A stretch of DNA of 64,000 nucleotides from assembly GCF_016908855.1 (NCBI RefSeq), contig NZ_JAFBER010000002.1:1-64000 (forward strand), in the 5' to 3' direction. Every line of letters starts with the position of its first letter. Position 1 is the first letter of the stretch. Position numbers and translations under genes: made by a program. Under the pieces are notes generated by a model. The model saw nothing but the letters and a program-made list of their open reading frames with translations. It did no database searches and was not told the origin of the DNA. The stretch is from Scopulibacillus daqui (lineage in GTDB: Bacteria > Bacillota > Bacilli > Bacillales > Sporolactobacillaceae). Of this stretch, positions 17,938 through 27,679 are shown one piece after another.

Positions 17938-19125
17938 ATGACAACCGAACTAAGCGGTGATTTAAAACAACTCGTTGCGGACATTGCACCTGAAGTCATA
18001 AGATGGAGACGCCATTTGCACGCGAACCCGGAACTGTCTTTTGAAGAGGAAAAAACGGCCGGCTTTGTTTTTGAAACATTAAAAAGCTTCGGTAATATCG
18101 AATTGACTCGGCCAACTAAAACAAGTGTTGTCGGGAAAATAAAAGGTGATTTTCCCGGGAAAACATTAGCGATTCGTGCTGATATGGATGCCCTTCCTAT
18201 CAAGGAAGAAAATACTTTTGAATTCGCCTCAAAAAATCCTGGAGTGATGCATGCGTGCGGTCATGATGGACATACTTCTATGCTGCTTGGGGCAGCGAAG
18301 ATATTATCTCAATTAAAAGCGCATTTGCGCGGTGAAATCAGACTGATTTTTCAGCATGCAGAGGAGCTGTTTCCAGGCGGAGCAGAGGAGCTTGTCAACG
18401 CTGGAGTTATGGATGGCGTGGACTGGGTGATCGGTGCGCACCTATGGTCTCCATTGGAATATGGGAAAATCGGTATTGTCTATGGGCCGATGATGGCAGC
18501 TCCGGATACATTTCATATCGTTGTCAAAGGCAAAGGCGGGCATGCGGCGATCCCTCATGCTGCGATTGACAGTATTGCGGTCGCTTCACAAGTTGTAACG
18601 AATCTTCAGCATGTCGTTTCCAGAAATACAAATCCGCTTGATTCACTGGTTTTATCAGTCGCAAAGTTTATCGGCGGCACGGCTCATAATGTGATTCCCG
18701 GTTCAGTTGAATTAACGGGGACTATAAGAAGTTTTAATCCTGAATTAAGGGATCAAGTGCCTGAGTTGATGGAGAGGGTTATTAAGGGAGTTACATCAGC
18801 GCATGGTGCGGATTATGAGTTTAATTATGAAAAAGGTTACCGTCCGGTCATTAACCACGCTGAGGTCACTAAGATAGTTGAGAAAACCGTCAAGAACGTC
18901 TATGGATCTGATTCAATTAAGCATATGGCGCCGAGTATGATTGGAGAAGATTTCTCAGCTTATCAACAAGCTGCACCAGGAATGTTTTTCTATATAGGAG
19001 CCGGCAATGAAGACAAAGGGATGATTTACCCTCATCACCATGCAAGATTTACAATTGATGAAGAAGCTTTAGAAAAAGGCGTTAACATTTTTGTTCATGC
19101 GGCTTTTCATTTTTTAAATGAATAG
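17938..19125 (+). CDS. M20-family amidohydrolase (N-acyl-amino acid hydrolase type)
   Basis: 395 residues, soluble zinc or manganese hydrolase of the M20D group. Visible: RRHLHANPELSFEE near residue 24, metal-binding HACGHDGHTSML near 105, the catalytic HAEELFPGGAEE near 140, the dimerisation domain with GGHAAIPH, and MIGEDFSAY near 350. Such enzymes remove acyl groups from amino acids or cut amino-acid conjugates; the substrate is not clear. ATG 17938 follows AGGGGCGA; an upstream ATG would add nine residues. Confidence 0.85.
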   Translation: MTTELSGDLKQLVADIAPEVIRWRRHLHANPELSFEEEKTAGFVFETLKSFGNIELTRPTKTSVVGKIKGDFPGKTLAIRADMDALPIKEENTFEFASKNPGVMHACGHDGHTSMLLGAAKILSQLKAHLRGEIRLIFQHAEELFPGGAEELVNAGVMDGVDWVIGAHLWSPLEYGKIGIVYGPMMAAPDTFHIVVKGKGGHAAIPHAAIDSIAVASQVVTNLQHVVSRNTNPLDSLVLSVAKFIGGTAHNVIPGSVELTGTIRSFNPELRDQVPELMERVIKGVTSAHGADYEFNYEKGYRPVINHAEVTKIVEKTVKNVYGSDSIKHMAPSMIGEDFSAYQQAAPGMFFYIGAGNEDKGMIYPHHHARFTIDEEALEKGVNIFVHAAFHFLNE

Positions 19126-19148
19126 CCGGCAGTCAATAAAAAAGTGTT

Positions 19149-19176
19149 GAGGACAGGCATTTTATGCGATGTCCTC
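19149..19176. terminator. Terminator between the M20 and thioesterase genes
   Basis: Stem GAGGACA / TGTCCTC (19149-19155 with 19170-19176) followed by TATTTTT. It overlaps the end of the convergent thioesterase gene. Confidence 0.75.
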
Positions 19177-19691
19177 TATTTTTGAATATGCTTGGGTTTT
19201 GGAATGATAAAGAAAGACCCTGCAGCATAAGCAGCTATCTCATGATCTTCTGTCAGTACTTGTGCAGTGACAAAGCAAATGTTGTTTCCCCGGTGGACGA
19301 GTTCCGATTTGCATATTAATTTGCTGCCTTTAGCCGGTTTTAAATAATTTAATTTTAATTCAGAAGTGACGCAAGTCTGATTGTCCGGCAATATTTTATT
19401 AACAAGCGTTCCCATAACTGTGTCACAGAAGGCGGCTGTGATGCCTCCATGAACAATATTCAGCGGATTTAGAGCAAATGGTGTAAGGGTTATTTCAGCC
19501 TCATATGTCTTTTCTCCTGTTAATTGTCCTTGATAGTTTAAGACGCCGTTAAGATAGGTTCTAGATTGCTTGTTTTGTTTTAATTTAATGCCGTGAAGCA
19601 AATTTTCCAAAACATTAAGATCTTCTGGCGCAGCATTAGCAAGGCTATCAGCGAGCAGCCGTTCGATCTCTTTCTTTTTATCTTCGCACAT
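19176..19691 (-). CDS. PaaI-type hotdog-fold thioesterase
   Basis: 171 residues. The hotdog core has PLNIVHGGITAAFCDTVMGTLV, which includes the HGG and Asp typical of PaaI/YbdB thioesterases, and SELKLNYLKPAKG. It would hydrolyse acyl-CoA; the natural substrate is unknown. A 50-residue N-terminal helical extension is present. Good AAAGGAG site before the ATG at 19691. Confidence 0.8.
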   Translation of the reverse strand: MCEDKKKEIERLLADSLANAAPEDLNVLENLLHGIKLKQNKQSRTYLNGVLNYQGQLTGEKTYEAEITLTPFALNPLNIVHGGITAAFCDTVMGTLVNKILPDNQTCVTSELKLNYLKPAKGSKLICKSELVHRGNNICFVTAQVLTEDHEIAAYAAGSFFIIPKPKHIQK

Positions 19692-19853
19692 ATGTATAGC
19701 TCCTTTGTCGCACGATTCATTTAAATCATATCAGTTTATTTCTGTTTGCGCTATCAAAGCTTGGCAAAAAGTTAATAAGAAAATGGGCGCACATCATGAT
19801 CTTAAAACACTTATAATAAATTAGGTGAGTTTGACATTGTAGGAGGGTCGAAT

Positions 19854-20315
19854 ATGGCTCACAAAACAGCTGACTCGGTTAAAGCTTTCAAAGAGTTTGT
19901 ACGGAAACATCCTGAATTGGCTAAGGGCATTAAAGAACAAGGCAAGACTTGGAATGATATATTTGATGAGTGGGTGCTGTACGGCGAAGATAATGAGGTA
20001 TGGGAAACATACGGTGTAAAAATGGAAAAACAAAAGCCGAAACCGGATCCGCTGAAAAAAATTATTTCTTTTATAAATGGCATTGATGCAAAAAATTTAG
20101 AAGAACGTTTGGGACAATTGAATGGCGCGTTGACCAGCATACAAGAACTGATTGGCCAGTTTCAGCAGCAGCCGCCGCCGCAAAATACACCGCCGTTGCC
20201 GCAAAACTCTCCCCAACATATGCCGCTGAATATGCAGAACCGGCCATTTCCGCCTTATCAGCGCTATATTCAGCAACCGCCTCAGCCTATTCAATACTTA
20301 AATAAAAAGGATTAA
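19854..20315 (+). CDS. ylbD: YlbD family protein (spore-coat-associated)
   Basis: 153 residues. The N-terminal half matches YlbD (FKEFVRKHPELAKGIKE, TWNDIFDEWVLYGE). The C-terminal 50 residues are very rich in Gln and Pro (QQQPPPQNTPPLPQN) and low-complexity. YlbD is listed as a putative coat protein in B. subtilis; this follows family assignment only. AGGAGGG precedes the ATG. Four bases separate it from ylbE. Confidence 0.88.
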   Translation: MAHKTADSVKAFKEFVRKHPELAKGIKEQGKTWNDIFDEWVLYGEDNEVWETYGVKMEKQKPKPDPLKKIISFINGIDAKNLEERLGQLNGALTSIQELIGQFQQQPPPQNTPPLPQNSPQHMPLNMQNRPFPPYQRYIQQPPQPIQYLNKKD

Positions 20316-20318
20316 TCG

Positions 20319-20588
20319 GTGATGAGAAAAGAAATTCAATATTACCTCGACCAAAACTCTGATTTAAAGTTTTATATGAGGATGCATCCCGTTTGGTACA
20401 GGCGGTTAGGAAGATATCCGGGCGATGTTTCCCGATTAAAAGAAGCGGCAGATGAATTTTACGGAAGAACCTTAAATAAAAAAATCGAACGTTTTAGTCA
20501 GCAGCTTGATCTTATCTCTATGTTTATGGAGATGGCAAAATCAATGGGCAATAATGAAAAAGATAACAATGAAATAACAAACGATTGA
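20319..20588 (+). CDS. ylbE: YlbE family protein
   Basis: About 89 residues, matching YlbE by QYYLDQNSDLKFYMRMHPVWYRRLGRYP. Function unknown. Two adjacent starts are possible, GTG 20319 (AAAAAGGA seven bases upstream) and ATG 20322. Co-transcribed with ylbD. Confidence 0.85.
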   Translation: MMRKEIQYYLDQNSDLKFYMRMHPVWYRRLGRYPGDVSRLKEAADEFYGRTLNKKIERFSQQLDLISMFMEMAKSMGNNEKDNNEITND

Positions 20589-20768
20589 AAGAGCTAATCA
20601 ATGTCATTTGGTTAGTTTTTTTTTGGCTGCATCATTAAGTGCATCAATGCTGAAAGCGGCTGATTGAAGCAGAACGGCGCGGATGTTTCAGCAGGATAAT
20701 GCCCGGTCTGCTTCAAAAGAGTGGTAATTTTTGTGGCAAATGATAAAATAGTGGTGAGGTGATATGAT

Positions 20769-21203
20769 ATGATTGCCACAATGGAGCATGTTTCTGTTCT
20801 TGAAGAAACGGATGGACTTATCGGCATGCTTAAACACTGCGATGTGTTTGAACATTATCGTCATATGAAGGACGAGCTTCGGAAGGATCAGGAAGCGCAA
20901 ACCCTTATGCGCAAATTTGTTAAAGTAAGGGAAAAGTATGATGAGGTTCAACGGTTCGGTAAGTATCATCCTGATTATAAACAAGTGATTCAAGAGATGA
21001 TGGATATCAAAAGGGATATAGACTTAAATGATACCATCGCTGCTTATAAGAAAGCAGAAGAGCAGATGGAAAGTTTGCTGAATGACATCAGCTTGGAAAT
21101 CGCACGGGCAGTTTCGGATTCAATAAAAGTACCGACTGGAAATCCGTTCTTTGATCGAGGCTGCGGCGGCTGCGGTACAGGCGGAAAATGCGGATGCCAC
21201 TAA
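20769..21203 (+). CDS. ylbF: YlbF/RicF, subunit of the Ric (YmcA-YlbF-YaaT) complex
   Basis: 144 residues, mostly alpha-helical YlbF/YmcA fold (QTLMRKFVKVREKYDEVQRFGKYHPDYKQ). It ends in a cysteine-rich tail CGGCGTGGKCGCH. In B. subtilis the complex partners with RNase Y in mRNA maturation, promotes sporulation and competence, and carries Fe-S clusters ligated partly by these C-terminal cysteines; all from the family, not shown here. GGTGATATGATATG precedes the coding part. Confidence 0.92.
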   Translation: MIATMEHVSVLEETDGLIGMLKHCDVFEHYRHMKDELRKDQEAQTLMRKFVKVREKYDEVQRFGKYHPDYKQVIQEMMDIKRDIDLNDTIAAYKKAEEQMESLLNDISLEIARAVSDSIKVPTGNPFFDRGCGGCGTGGKCGCH

Positions 21204-21256
21204 TGCATGTGATCATCGCTTGCAGGCGATGAATAGACTGCTGGGACATTAAGAAG

Positions 21257-21275
21257 ACTTGGCGGCAAGCCAAGT
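21257..21275 (+). terminator. Terminator of ylbF
   Basis: Stem ACTTGGC / GCCAAGT, extended to 12 bp with one mismatch, followed by TTTCTTTC. Confidence 0.75.
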
Positions 21276-21328
21276 TTTCTTTCAAAAAGGTTTTGAAACC
21301 GAATACAGAAGTTTGAGGAGAAATGATT

Positions 21329-21625
21329 ATGATTGTGGGACGGAGAAGGGGACTTATCGTATGGCTGCATCATTTAAAGCATGTTAAATTGTTAAGAAGA
21401 TTCGGCTATATTCATTACGTATCAAAAAATATGAAATATGTAGTTATTTATTGTGACCGTGAAAAAATAGAAAATATATTATCTGAACTTAAATCGTTAA
21501 AATATATTAAAGACGTCAGTGTATCTTGCTTACATGAAATTAAAACGGAATATGACAAAAAGAAATTCCGCAAAGAAATTGAGGAAATGGCTTATCAACA
21601 AAAAACGCTGTCGTCCCATTTCTGA
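21329..21625 (+). CDS. ylbG: YlbG family protein (DUF2129)
   Basis: 98 residues with the DUF2129 pattern RRGLIVWLHHLKHVKLLRRFGYIHYVSKNMKYVVIYCD. The function is unknown. The ATG at 21329 is eight bases after GAGGAG; the one at 21323 is only two bases away. Opposed downstream by a minus-strand structured RNA. Confidence 0.85.
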   Translation: MIVGRRRGLIVWLHHLKHVKLLRRFGYIHYVSKNMKYVVIYCDREKIENILSELKSLKYIKDVSVSCLHEIKTEYDKKKFRKEIEEMAYQQKTLSSHF

Positions 21626-21687
21626 CAGGCCTAAGGGATTTAATTATACACGGCTGCTGCTTTATTCTTCGTGACGATGGTTTGTGT

Positions 21688-21837
21688 AAAAAAAAGAACC
21701 CGCAGGCATTTGTCCTGCGGGTTGGTCTTTACGCATACGATTGTATGCCAAGACAATGGGAGAGGAGAAACCGGCGGAAAAACTTATGGGGAAACGTAAG
21801 TCTCCGCGGTTGGAACAACATCATATGAGATGTTGTT
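21688..21837 (-). ncRNA. csfG: CsfG-like sporulation small RNA (ylbG-rsmD intergenic)
   Basis: A roughly 150-nt transcript can be read on the minus strand. In transcript order: hairpin 21837-21814 (AACAACATC / GATGTTGTT); hairpin 21811-21769 with a 9-10 bp stem and second inner stem; a pyrimidine-rich single-stranded stretch at 21770-21750 (UUUCUCCUCUCCCAUUGUCU); a small GCAUAC / GUAUGC hairpin at 21748-21733; then a 10-bp GC-rich hairpin (21723-21697) followed by eight U. B. subtilis encodes the forespore RNA CsfG in exactly this gap, with a conserved pyrimidine-rich motif; the identification rests on location, motif and promoter. The plus strand has also been described as a 'ylbH leader'. 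Confidence 0.72.
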
Positions 21838-21842
21838 AACCA

Positions 21843-21872
21843 TATTATAGACAGGCATTCAGCCGGCTATAC
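21843..21872 (-). promoter_or_regulatory. Forespore (sigma-G/F-type) promoter of the CsfG-like RNA
   Basis: On the minus strand GTATA (21872-21868) matches the sigma-F/G -35 gHATR. After exactly 18 bases comes TATAATA (21849-21843), one mismatch from the sigma-G -10 CATWHTA. The start point would fall at about 21837, at the first hairpin. Confidence 0.65.
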
Positions 21873-21968
21873 GTCTCAAAATACTAAATTTATTTTTTGA
21901 TTTGCAGCATTTGTGGTAGGATAAAACATATCTTAACATTTTATATTTAAGTTTAAGGAATGATCAGC

Positions 21969-23043
<1,075 letters not shown>

Positions 23044-23085
23044 TTTTTCAATCCTTTTCTATCTATGCTGTTAAAAATGATTTTA

Positions 23086-24291
23086 TCAAATTTTTTTCAT
23101 ATTAGCATAAGCCTTGGTTAATATATAGATAATTAGAGTGATCAGCGTCACGGAAGAGCCTATTTGCAAATATGAAGTCCAATTTTCAGGAAGGATATGG
23201 TTTTCAAGCGATTCAACAACGGCATTCACTTGGAAGCTTGACTGTTTAATATCGACGTACTGGAATAGCACAAAGGCAGCGCAAGCTGAGGCTGTCCCGT
23301 GGATAAGACGGCCTATGAAAAACGGTTTGGCGCTTAGTTTTGCGTCAGCTAGAATGCTGGCCACTTGGGCCTGAATAGAAAATCCAGCAAATCCGAGTAT
23401 AAAGCATGCCACAATGACTTGCTGCAACAGCGGCGCTTGGAGGCTGCTTATGTTTTTGGCTCCAACGGTGATTTCAAATAAGCCGGGAACAATGCCTTTG
23501 CTCAAGTCCGGTGAAAAGTGAAGCAAGAGCAGAAGGTGTTTTATCACATAGGCGATAGAATCGGTAATGTGTAATCGGGCAAACAGCTGATTCAAAACTG
23601 AGAACAAAATAATAAATCCGCCGACCATGAGCAATGTACTGACTGAAGTCTGAACAGCATCACCGAGCATTTTGCCGAGAGGCTGTTTGTTTCTGATGCG
23701 TTCTCTGTGCATGTGTTTTAATGCTTTAATAAAAATAGCTGGTGTTGCCCGTTCTTTTTCAGACAGCGATCTTTCATTAGGTCTATAAAACCGCATGATT
23801 AGCCCGACACAGATATTTCCTAAATAATGAGATAATGCAAATACGATTCCCAAAGCGGCTTGGTGGAAAAACCCGTAAGCCACGACGCCAAAAATAAACA
23901 GCGGATTTGAAAAGTTTGTAAAGCTGGCGAGCCGTTCAGCTTCAGTTTTTGTTAATTTTTTTTCTTCATAAAGCCGGGATGTGATCTTGGCTCCTGCTGG
24001 AAAGCCTGAAGCGAGCCCCATGACGAAAACGAACGCTCCTGCTCCAGGCACTTTAAAAATAGGCCGCATAATCGGTTCAAGCAGCACACCGATAAATGTG
24101 ACGATGCCAAACCCAATCATCAACTCCGATACGATGAAAAAAGGTAAGAGCGATGGAAAGACCACATTCCACCATAACTTCAGTCCGTTGAGGGAAGCGT
24201 CTACGGAAACTTTTGGAAAAGCAATAATGGAAACAGCGAGAAAAAGAGCTGTAATAGCTAAAATTATTGTTTTTAATTTTGCGGAACTCAA
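23086..24291 (-). CDS. ylbJ: Sporulation integral membrane protein YlbJ
   Basis: 401 residues with about ten hydrophobic segments and Gly-rich nucleoside-transporter-like motifs (WWNVVFPSLLPFFIVSELMIGFG near residue 35, GLASGFPAGAKI near 100, FTNFSNPLFIFG near 130). YlbJ is a sigma-E-controlled membrane protein needed for heat-resistant spores. The frame stays open 103 codons upstream, but that part is antisense to ylbK. The TTG at 24291, eight bases after GAGAGGAG, gives the normal length (about 408 in B. subtilis). Confidence 0.9.
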   Translation of the reverse strand: MSSAKLKTIILAITALFLAVSIIAFPKVSVDASLNGLKLWWNVVFPSLLPFFIVSELMIGFGIVTFIGVLLEPIMRPIFKVPGAGAFVFVMGLASGFPAGAKITSRLYEEKKLTKTEAERLASFTNFSNPLFIFGVVAYGFFHQAALGIVFALSHYLGNICVGLIMRFYRPNERSLSEKERATPAIFIKALKHMHRERIRNKQPLGKMLGDAVQTSVSTLLMVGGFIILFSVLNQLFARLHITDSIAYVIKHLLLLLHFSPDLSKGIVPGLFEITVGAKNISSLQAPLLQQVIVACFILGFAGFSIQAQVASILADAKLSAKPFFIGRLIHGTASACAAFVLFQYVDIKQSSFQVNAVVESLENHILPENWTSYLQIGSSVTLITLIIYILTKAYANMKKI

Positions 24292-24434
24292 TGACCATAC
24301 TCCTCTCTTTCCGAGTTCGAACATCGCTTCTGTAATGAGAGCATAATGATGACTATAGGGAGCATAAAGTTGTCCCTTAAGACTAAATATACGCTTGTCA
24401 GAATGAATTAGACCTAAAGGAGAGGATACTGGCC

Positions 24435-25217
24435 ATGCAAAGACCAAAAATCGGCCTTGCACTAGGTTCCGGCGGTTCGAAAGGGTTTGCTCATGTCGGT
24501 GTTCTAAAAGTATTTGAAGACGAAAATATCCCCATTGACATGATAGCCGGTTCCAGCATGGGAGGGTTGGCGGCGGCCTTATACGGCGTTGGTCATACAT
24601 ATGAAAGTATGTATAAAATGGCTGTCAATTTTAAAAGACAATATTTTATGGATTTCATTATTCCCAAAATGGGCTTTATTTCCGGTAAAAAAATAACGTC
24701 TCTTCTGAAAACCATTACGCATTGCAAAACATTTCAAGAGGCTCGAGTGCCTCTTAAAATTGTTGCCACTGATTTAATTAAAGGTGAAAGGGTCACTTTT
24801 GGCGAAGGTTATTTATACGAGGCCGTCCGTGCAAGCATCTCTATTCCGGGTATTCTAGTTCCTGTCAAATCAAAAGGGAAAATTTTAGTAGATGGCGGGG
24901 TGATTGACCGGCTCCCCATTTCCGTTGTGAAAAGTATGGGAGCGGATATTGTTATAGCGGTTGATGTGGCAACGTTTAACGGCGAGTCGCAGGTGTCGTC
25001 CATTTTCGATGTCATCTTACAGAGTATTGATATCATGCAAGAAGAAATCGTGCGTCATCAAGAATTGCATGCTGACGTGATTATTCGGCCGCCTGTTAAC
25101 CAATTTAATTCTAAAGCGTTTACGAACATGAAAGAGATCATTAAAATAGGGGAAGAAACAGCCAGACAGCAGCTGCCATTAATATACAAGTCGATTGAAT
25201 CTTGGAAGGAGCGTTGA
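24435..25217 (+). CDS. ylbK: Patatin-like phospholipase family protein YlbK
   Basis: 260 residues. It has the patatin oxyanion loop GSGGSKGFAHVG, nucleophile elbow GSSMGG with Ser near residue 42, and the catalytic Asp in DGGVIDRLP near 157: a complete Ser-Asp dyad. Predicted cytosolic serine esterase of the RssA/YlbK group; substrate unknown. AAAGGAGAGG before the ATG. Overlaps ylbL control sequence: the ribosome site of ylbL lies in its last codons. Confidence 0.9.
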   Translation: MQRPKIGLALGSGGSKGFAHVGVLKVFEDENIPIDMIAGSSMGGLAAALYGVGHTYESMYKMAVNFKRQYFMDFIIPKMGFISGKKITSLLKTITHCKTFQEARVPLKIVATDLIKGERVTFGEGYLYEAVRASISIPGILVPVKSKGKILVDGGVIDRLPISVVKSMGADIVIAVDVATFNGESQVSSIFDVILQSIDIMQEEIVRHQELHADVIIRPPVNQFNSKAFTNMKEIIKIGEETARQQLPLIYKSIESWKER

Positions 25218-25219
25218 GT

Positions 25220-26254
25220 TTGAGCAGAAGAACTAAAAATATTACATATTACTCGGTATTGATTATATTAATTATTGCTATCGGGCTCTACTTTTACAGG
25301 CTGCCTGTCTACGTGGAAAAGCCCGGGGCGGCAGAGTCAATAAACCCTGTCGTAAAGGTGCAAGACGGCCATAAAATAAATGGTGATTTCATGCTCGTCT
25401 ATGTCTACGTCGGGCAGGCTAACATTTATCAATATTTATGGACAAAATATGACCGCAACAAATATACAACACTGATGAAGCCGCAAGAGGTCAAATTGCC
25501 TGATGAAACGAACGAAGAATATAACCTTCGTCAAGAAAATTATATGGAAACCGCACAGGATACGGCTGCATATGTCGCTTATAAACATGCCGGCAAAGAT
25601 CCAAAATTAATTAAAGACGGCGCGCTTATCATTAACGTCTTTTCCGATATGCCTGCCGCTAAAGTATTGAAACCGGGCGACGTCATTATTGAAGCCAACG
25701 GCAATAAAATCAGCACAATAATGGATATGCAAAAAGTGCTGGAAGATAAAAAACCGGGGGATACCGTTTTATTGAAGGTCAAACGGGACGGAAAAATAAA
25801 AAATGCGAAAGTGAAGGTCACCAAATATCCTAAAGAACTGTCTCAAGGCATAAAAAAATATGGCATTGGCGTCATGCAGACAGACAAATTTCATGTCAAA
25901 GTTAAACCTGATATTAAGTTTGATATTAAAAATATAGGCGGACCTTCTGCCGGGTTAATGATGACCCTTGCCATCTATGATCAATTAACGAAGGAAGATT
26001 TAGCTAAAGGCTATAAAATTGCCGGCACAGGGACAATTAATTTAGATGATACCGTTGGGCCGATCGGCGGTATTCAAGAAAAAATTGTCGGCGCCAGCAA
26101 ATCAGGGGCAGATATATTCTTTGCGCCTGTTGCGGATGATGAGTACAAACAAGCCAAAGAAGCGGCAAAAGACATCGGCACTCGTATGAAGGTTGTGCCA
26201 GTCAAAACATTTGACGATGCTTTAAACTATTTGCATCAGTTAAAGAAAAAATAA
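25220..26254 (+). CDS. ylbL: SepM/YlbL-type membrane-anchored PDZ-Lon protease
   Basis: 344 residues: one N-terminal membrane helix (residues 9-27), a PDZ domain (residues 115-190, VLKPGDVIIEANGNKI) and a Lon-type (S16) domain with the catalytic Ser in GGPSAGLMM near 243 and Lys in GASKSGADIFFAP near 288. In Bacillus this protease has been tied to the DNA-damage checkpoint (degrading YneA); in streptococci SepM trims a pheromone. The start is a TTG at 25220 eight bases after AAGGAG; two further TTG codons upstream are in or next to that site. Confidence 0.9.
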   Translation: MSRRTKNITYYSVLIILIIAIGLYFYRLPVYVEKPGAAESINPVVKVQDGHKINGDFMLVYVYVGQANIYQYLWTKYDRNKYTTLMKPQEVKLPDETNEEYNLRQENYMETAQDTAAYVAYKHAGKDPKLIKDGALIINVFSDMPAAKVLKPGDVIIEANGNKISTIMDMQKVLEDKKPGDTVLLKVKRDGKIKNAKVKVTKYPKELSQGIKKYGIGVMQTDKFHVKVKPDIKFDIKNIGGPSAGLMMTLAIYDQLTKEDLAKGYKIAGTGTINLDDTVGPIGGIQEKIVGASKSGADIFFAPVADDEYKQAKEAAKDIGTRMKVVPVKTFDDALNYLHQLKKK

Positions 26255-26256
26255 CT

Positions 26257-26280
26257 AAAACTCGCCTTTGGGCGAGTTTT
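26257..26280. terminator. Shared terminator between ylbL and tmcAL
   Basis: Perfect 10-bp stem AAAACTCGCC / GGCGAGTTTT with a 4-base loop; serves the convergent genes on both sides. Confidence 0.88.
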
Positions 26281-26283
26281 ATA

Positions 26284-27534
26284 TTATATAATGTCTAAAA
26301 GAAAGTTTTGATTGAATTCATCGTAACGAAGCGGAGGCTGAGTTATTTCGTTGCTGATGATTTTGTAATCTCGGCGGTTCAGGCCGGCCAGTTCATAGAC
26401 TTTAGCAGCTTTCGTATCCAGTGTCATTAATGGGCTGCTGTCTTTTATTTGCTTAGTTATAATTGGCAATGGACATTGGCTTTTGATTTTGTTTAAATAG
26501 GCTTGGCCATTTTGGTTTATGCCCAGAAGCCGTATATAGGGGGCTTTTTTCTCTTCTAACGCTTGCATCATTTCCGTTTTTTTGGCGTTTACTAAGACGT
26601 GAGTACACAGCCGCTGCAAGCGGGTCCATGTATATCTTTTAGTTTTAAGTTTTTCCATAAAACTATTGAAATGATTTGCTTCCCGGATGATTTTAATCAT
26701 GCGATGCTCTAATCCTTCTTCAGTTTCATAAATAGAAGACAGGGATTCGGCATTTTCGGTGGACAGACGGTATTTTAAGAAAGGAAAGAAATCATCCCAT
26801 CGGTAAATCTGTCTTCTTTCAAACGCTGTTTTTAAATGAAGGTATGTAGAAGACGGAATCGCGCGGGCCGCTTCATCGATGCTTTGTTGTTCAAAGATGG
26901 CTTTCCGGATGCTTGTTGCGCTGGCGATGTTTCCTTTGTTCATATACATATCATGATAGCCTGCGCCTATTCTTTTAATCGTCGACACTTTAATTGGCAG
27001 GGATTGATCTTTGACAGATTTTAAGTAATGATACCCAAGTATATTATTAGGCTGTGAAAGGTCGACGAGGGAGGCAGCAGACGGTGCCAGCGTCTGGAAA
27101 CTAAGAGCATGAGCCTTTGGATAACTGTAGCCTTCTTTAAGGTATGTCTTTAATTGGTGGTTATATTGGTCTCCGAGTTGGTCAATTAATGCCACTGTGT
27201 TTTCGAAAGGCGTGATTTCTCCTTGCTCGCTCCCGAAGCATATGTCTGAAACATCTAAAGCTCCCAAAATAGAAACGGCGCCGTTCGCAAATATTTCTGC
27301 CTTTTGTGTCGAAAAAGCGTACGGCAGTTCAATGATAATGTCTATCCCTGCAAGAAGCGCAAATTTAGTTCTTAACCATTTGGAAACAAGTGCAGGTTCG
27401 CCCCTTTGCAAAAAATAGCCGCTCATCACAGCAATCAAGACATCAGCCTGAGTTTGTTCTCTTGTTTTTTGTATATGGTGCAAGTGGCCGTTATGAAGCG
27501 GGTTGTATTCGACAATGACACCGGCGGCTTTCAT
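26284..27534 (-). CDS. tmcAL: tRNA(Met) cytidine acetate ligase
   Basis: 416 residues (YlbM in B. subtilis). Nucleotidyltransferase-like N-terminus with NPLHNGHLHHI (HxGH near residue 20) and MSGYFLQRGEPALVSKW near 48, then a helical tRNA-binding part. The enzyme makes N4-acetylcytidine at the wobble position of elongator tRNA(Met) using acetate and ATP. The ATG at 27534 follows GGAGGG; an upstream ATG would add 11 residues lying before that site. Confidence 0.92.
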   Translation of the reverse strand: MKAAGVIVEYNPLHNGHLHHIQKTREQTQADVLIAVMSGYFLQRGEPALVSKWLRTKFALLAGIDIIIELPYAFSTQKAEIFANGAVSILGALDVSDICFGSEQGEITPFENTVALIDQLGDQYNHQLKTYLKEGYSYPKAHALSFQTLAPSAASLVDLSQPNNILGYHYLKSVKDQSLPIKVSTIKRIGAGYHDMYMNKGNIASATSIRKAIFEQQSIDEAARAIPSSTYLHLKTAFERRQIYRWDDFFPFLKYRLSTENAESLSSIYETEEGLEHRMIKIIREANHFNSFMEKLKTKRYTWTRLQRLCTHVLVNAKKTEMMQALEEKKAPYIRLLGINQNGQAYLNKIKSQCPLPIITKQIKDSSPLMTLDTKAAKVYELAGLNRRDYKIISNEITQPPLRYDEFNQNFLLDII

Positions 27535-27620
27535 GAAATCCCTCCATTTATAAATATTATCAGTCAATTTATTATAATGTTACAAGCCGTTTGGAAACAA
27601 GGCGAAGTCAAGTTTGTATA

Positions 27621-27649
27621 TTGACAATTAAATAGACTAAGACTATAAT
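27621..27649 (+). promoter_or_regulatory. Consensus sigma-A promoter of ylbN-rpmF
   Basis: TTGACA (27621-27626), exactly 17 bases, TATAAT (27644-27649): a 12 of 12 match, 31 bases before the ylbN start. This fits the high output expected for a ribosomal protein gene. Confidence 0.9.
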
Positions 27650-27679
27650 TACAATTGTTGTCTTAAAGGTGGTATTGTA

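Noticed and set aside
21626-21968. Cis-acting riboswitch for rsmD on the plus strand
   Set aside because: The hairpins exist on both strands, but the U-tract of the terminator, the promoter match and the pyrimidine-rich loop all favour a minus-strand RNA.
24292-24600. A 103-codon N-terminal extension of ylbJ
   Set aside because: It is antisense to the start of ylbK, rich in Arg/Trp/Cys/His without protein-like pattern, and a TTG with a well-placed ribosome site gives the normal family length.
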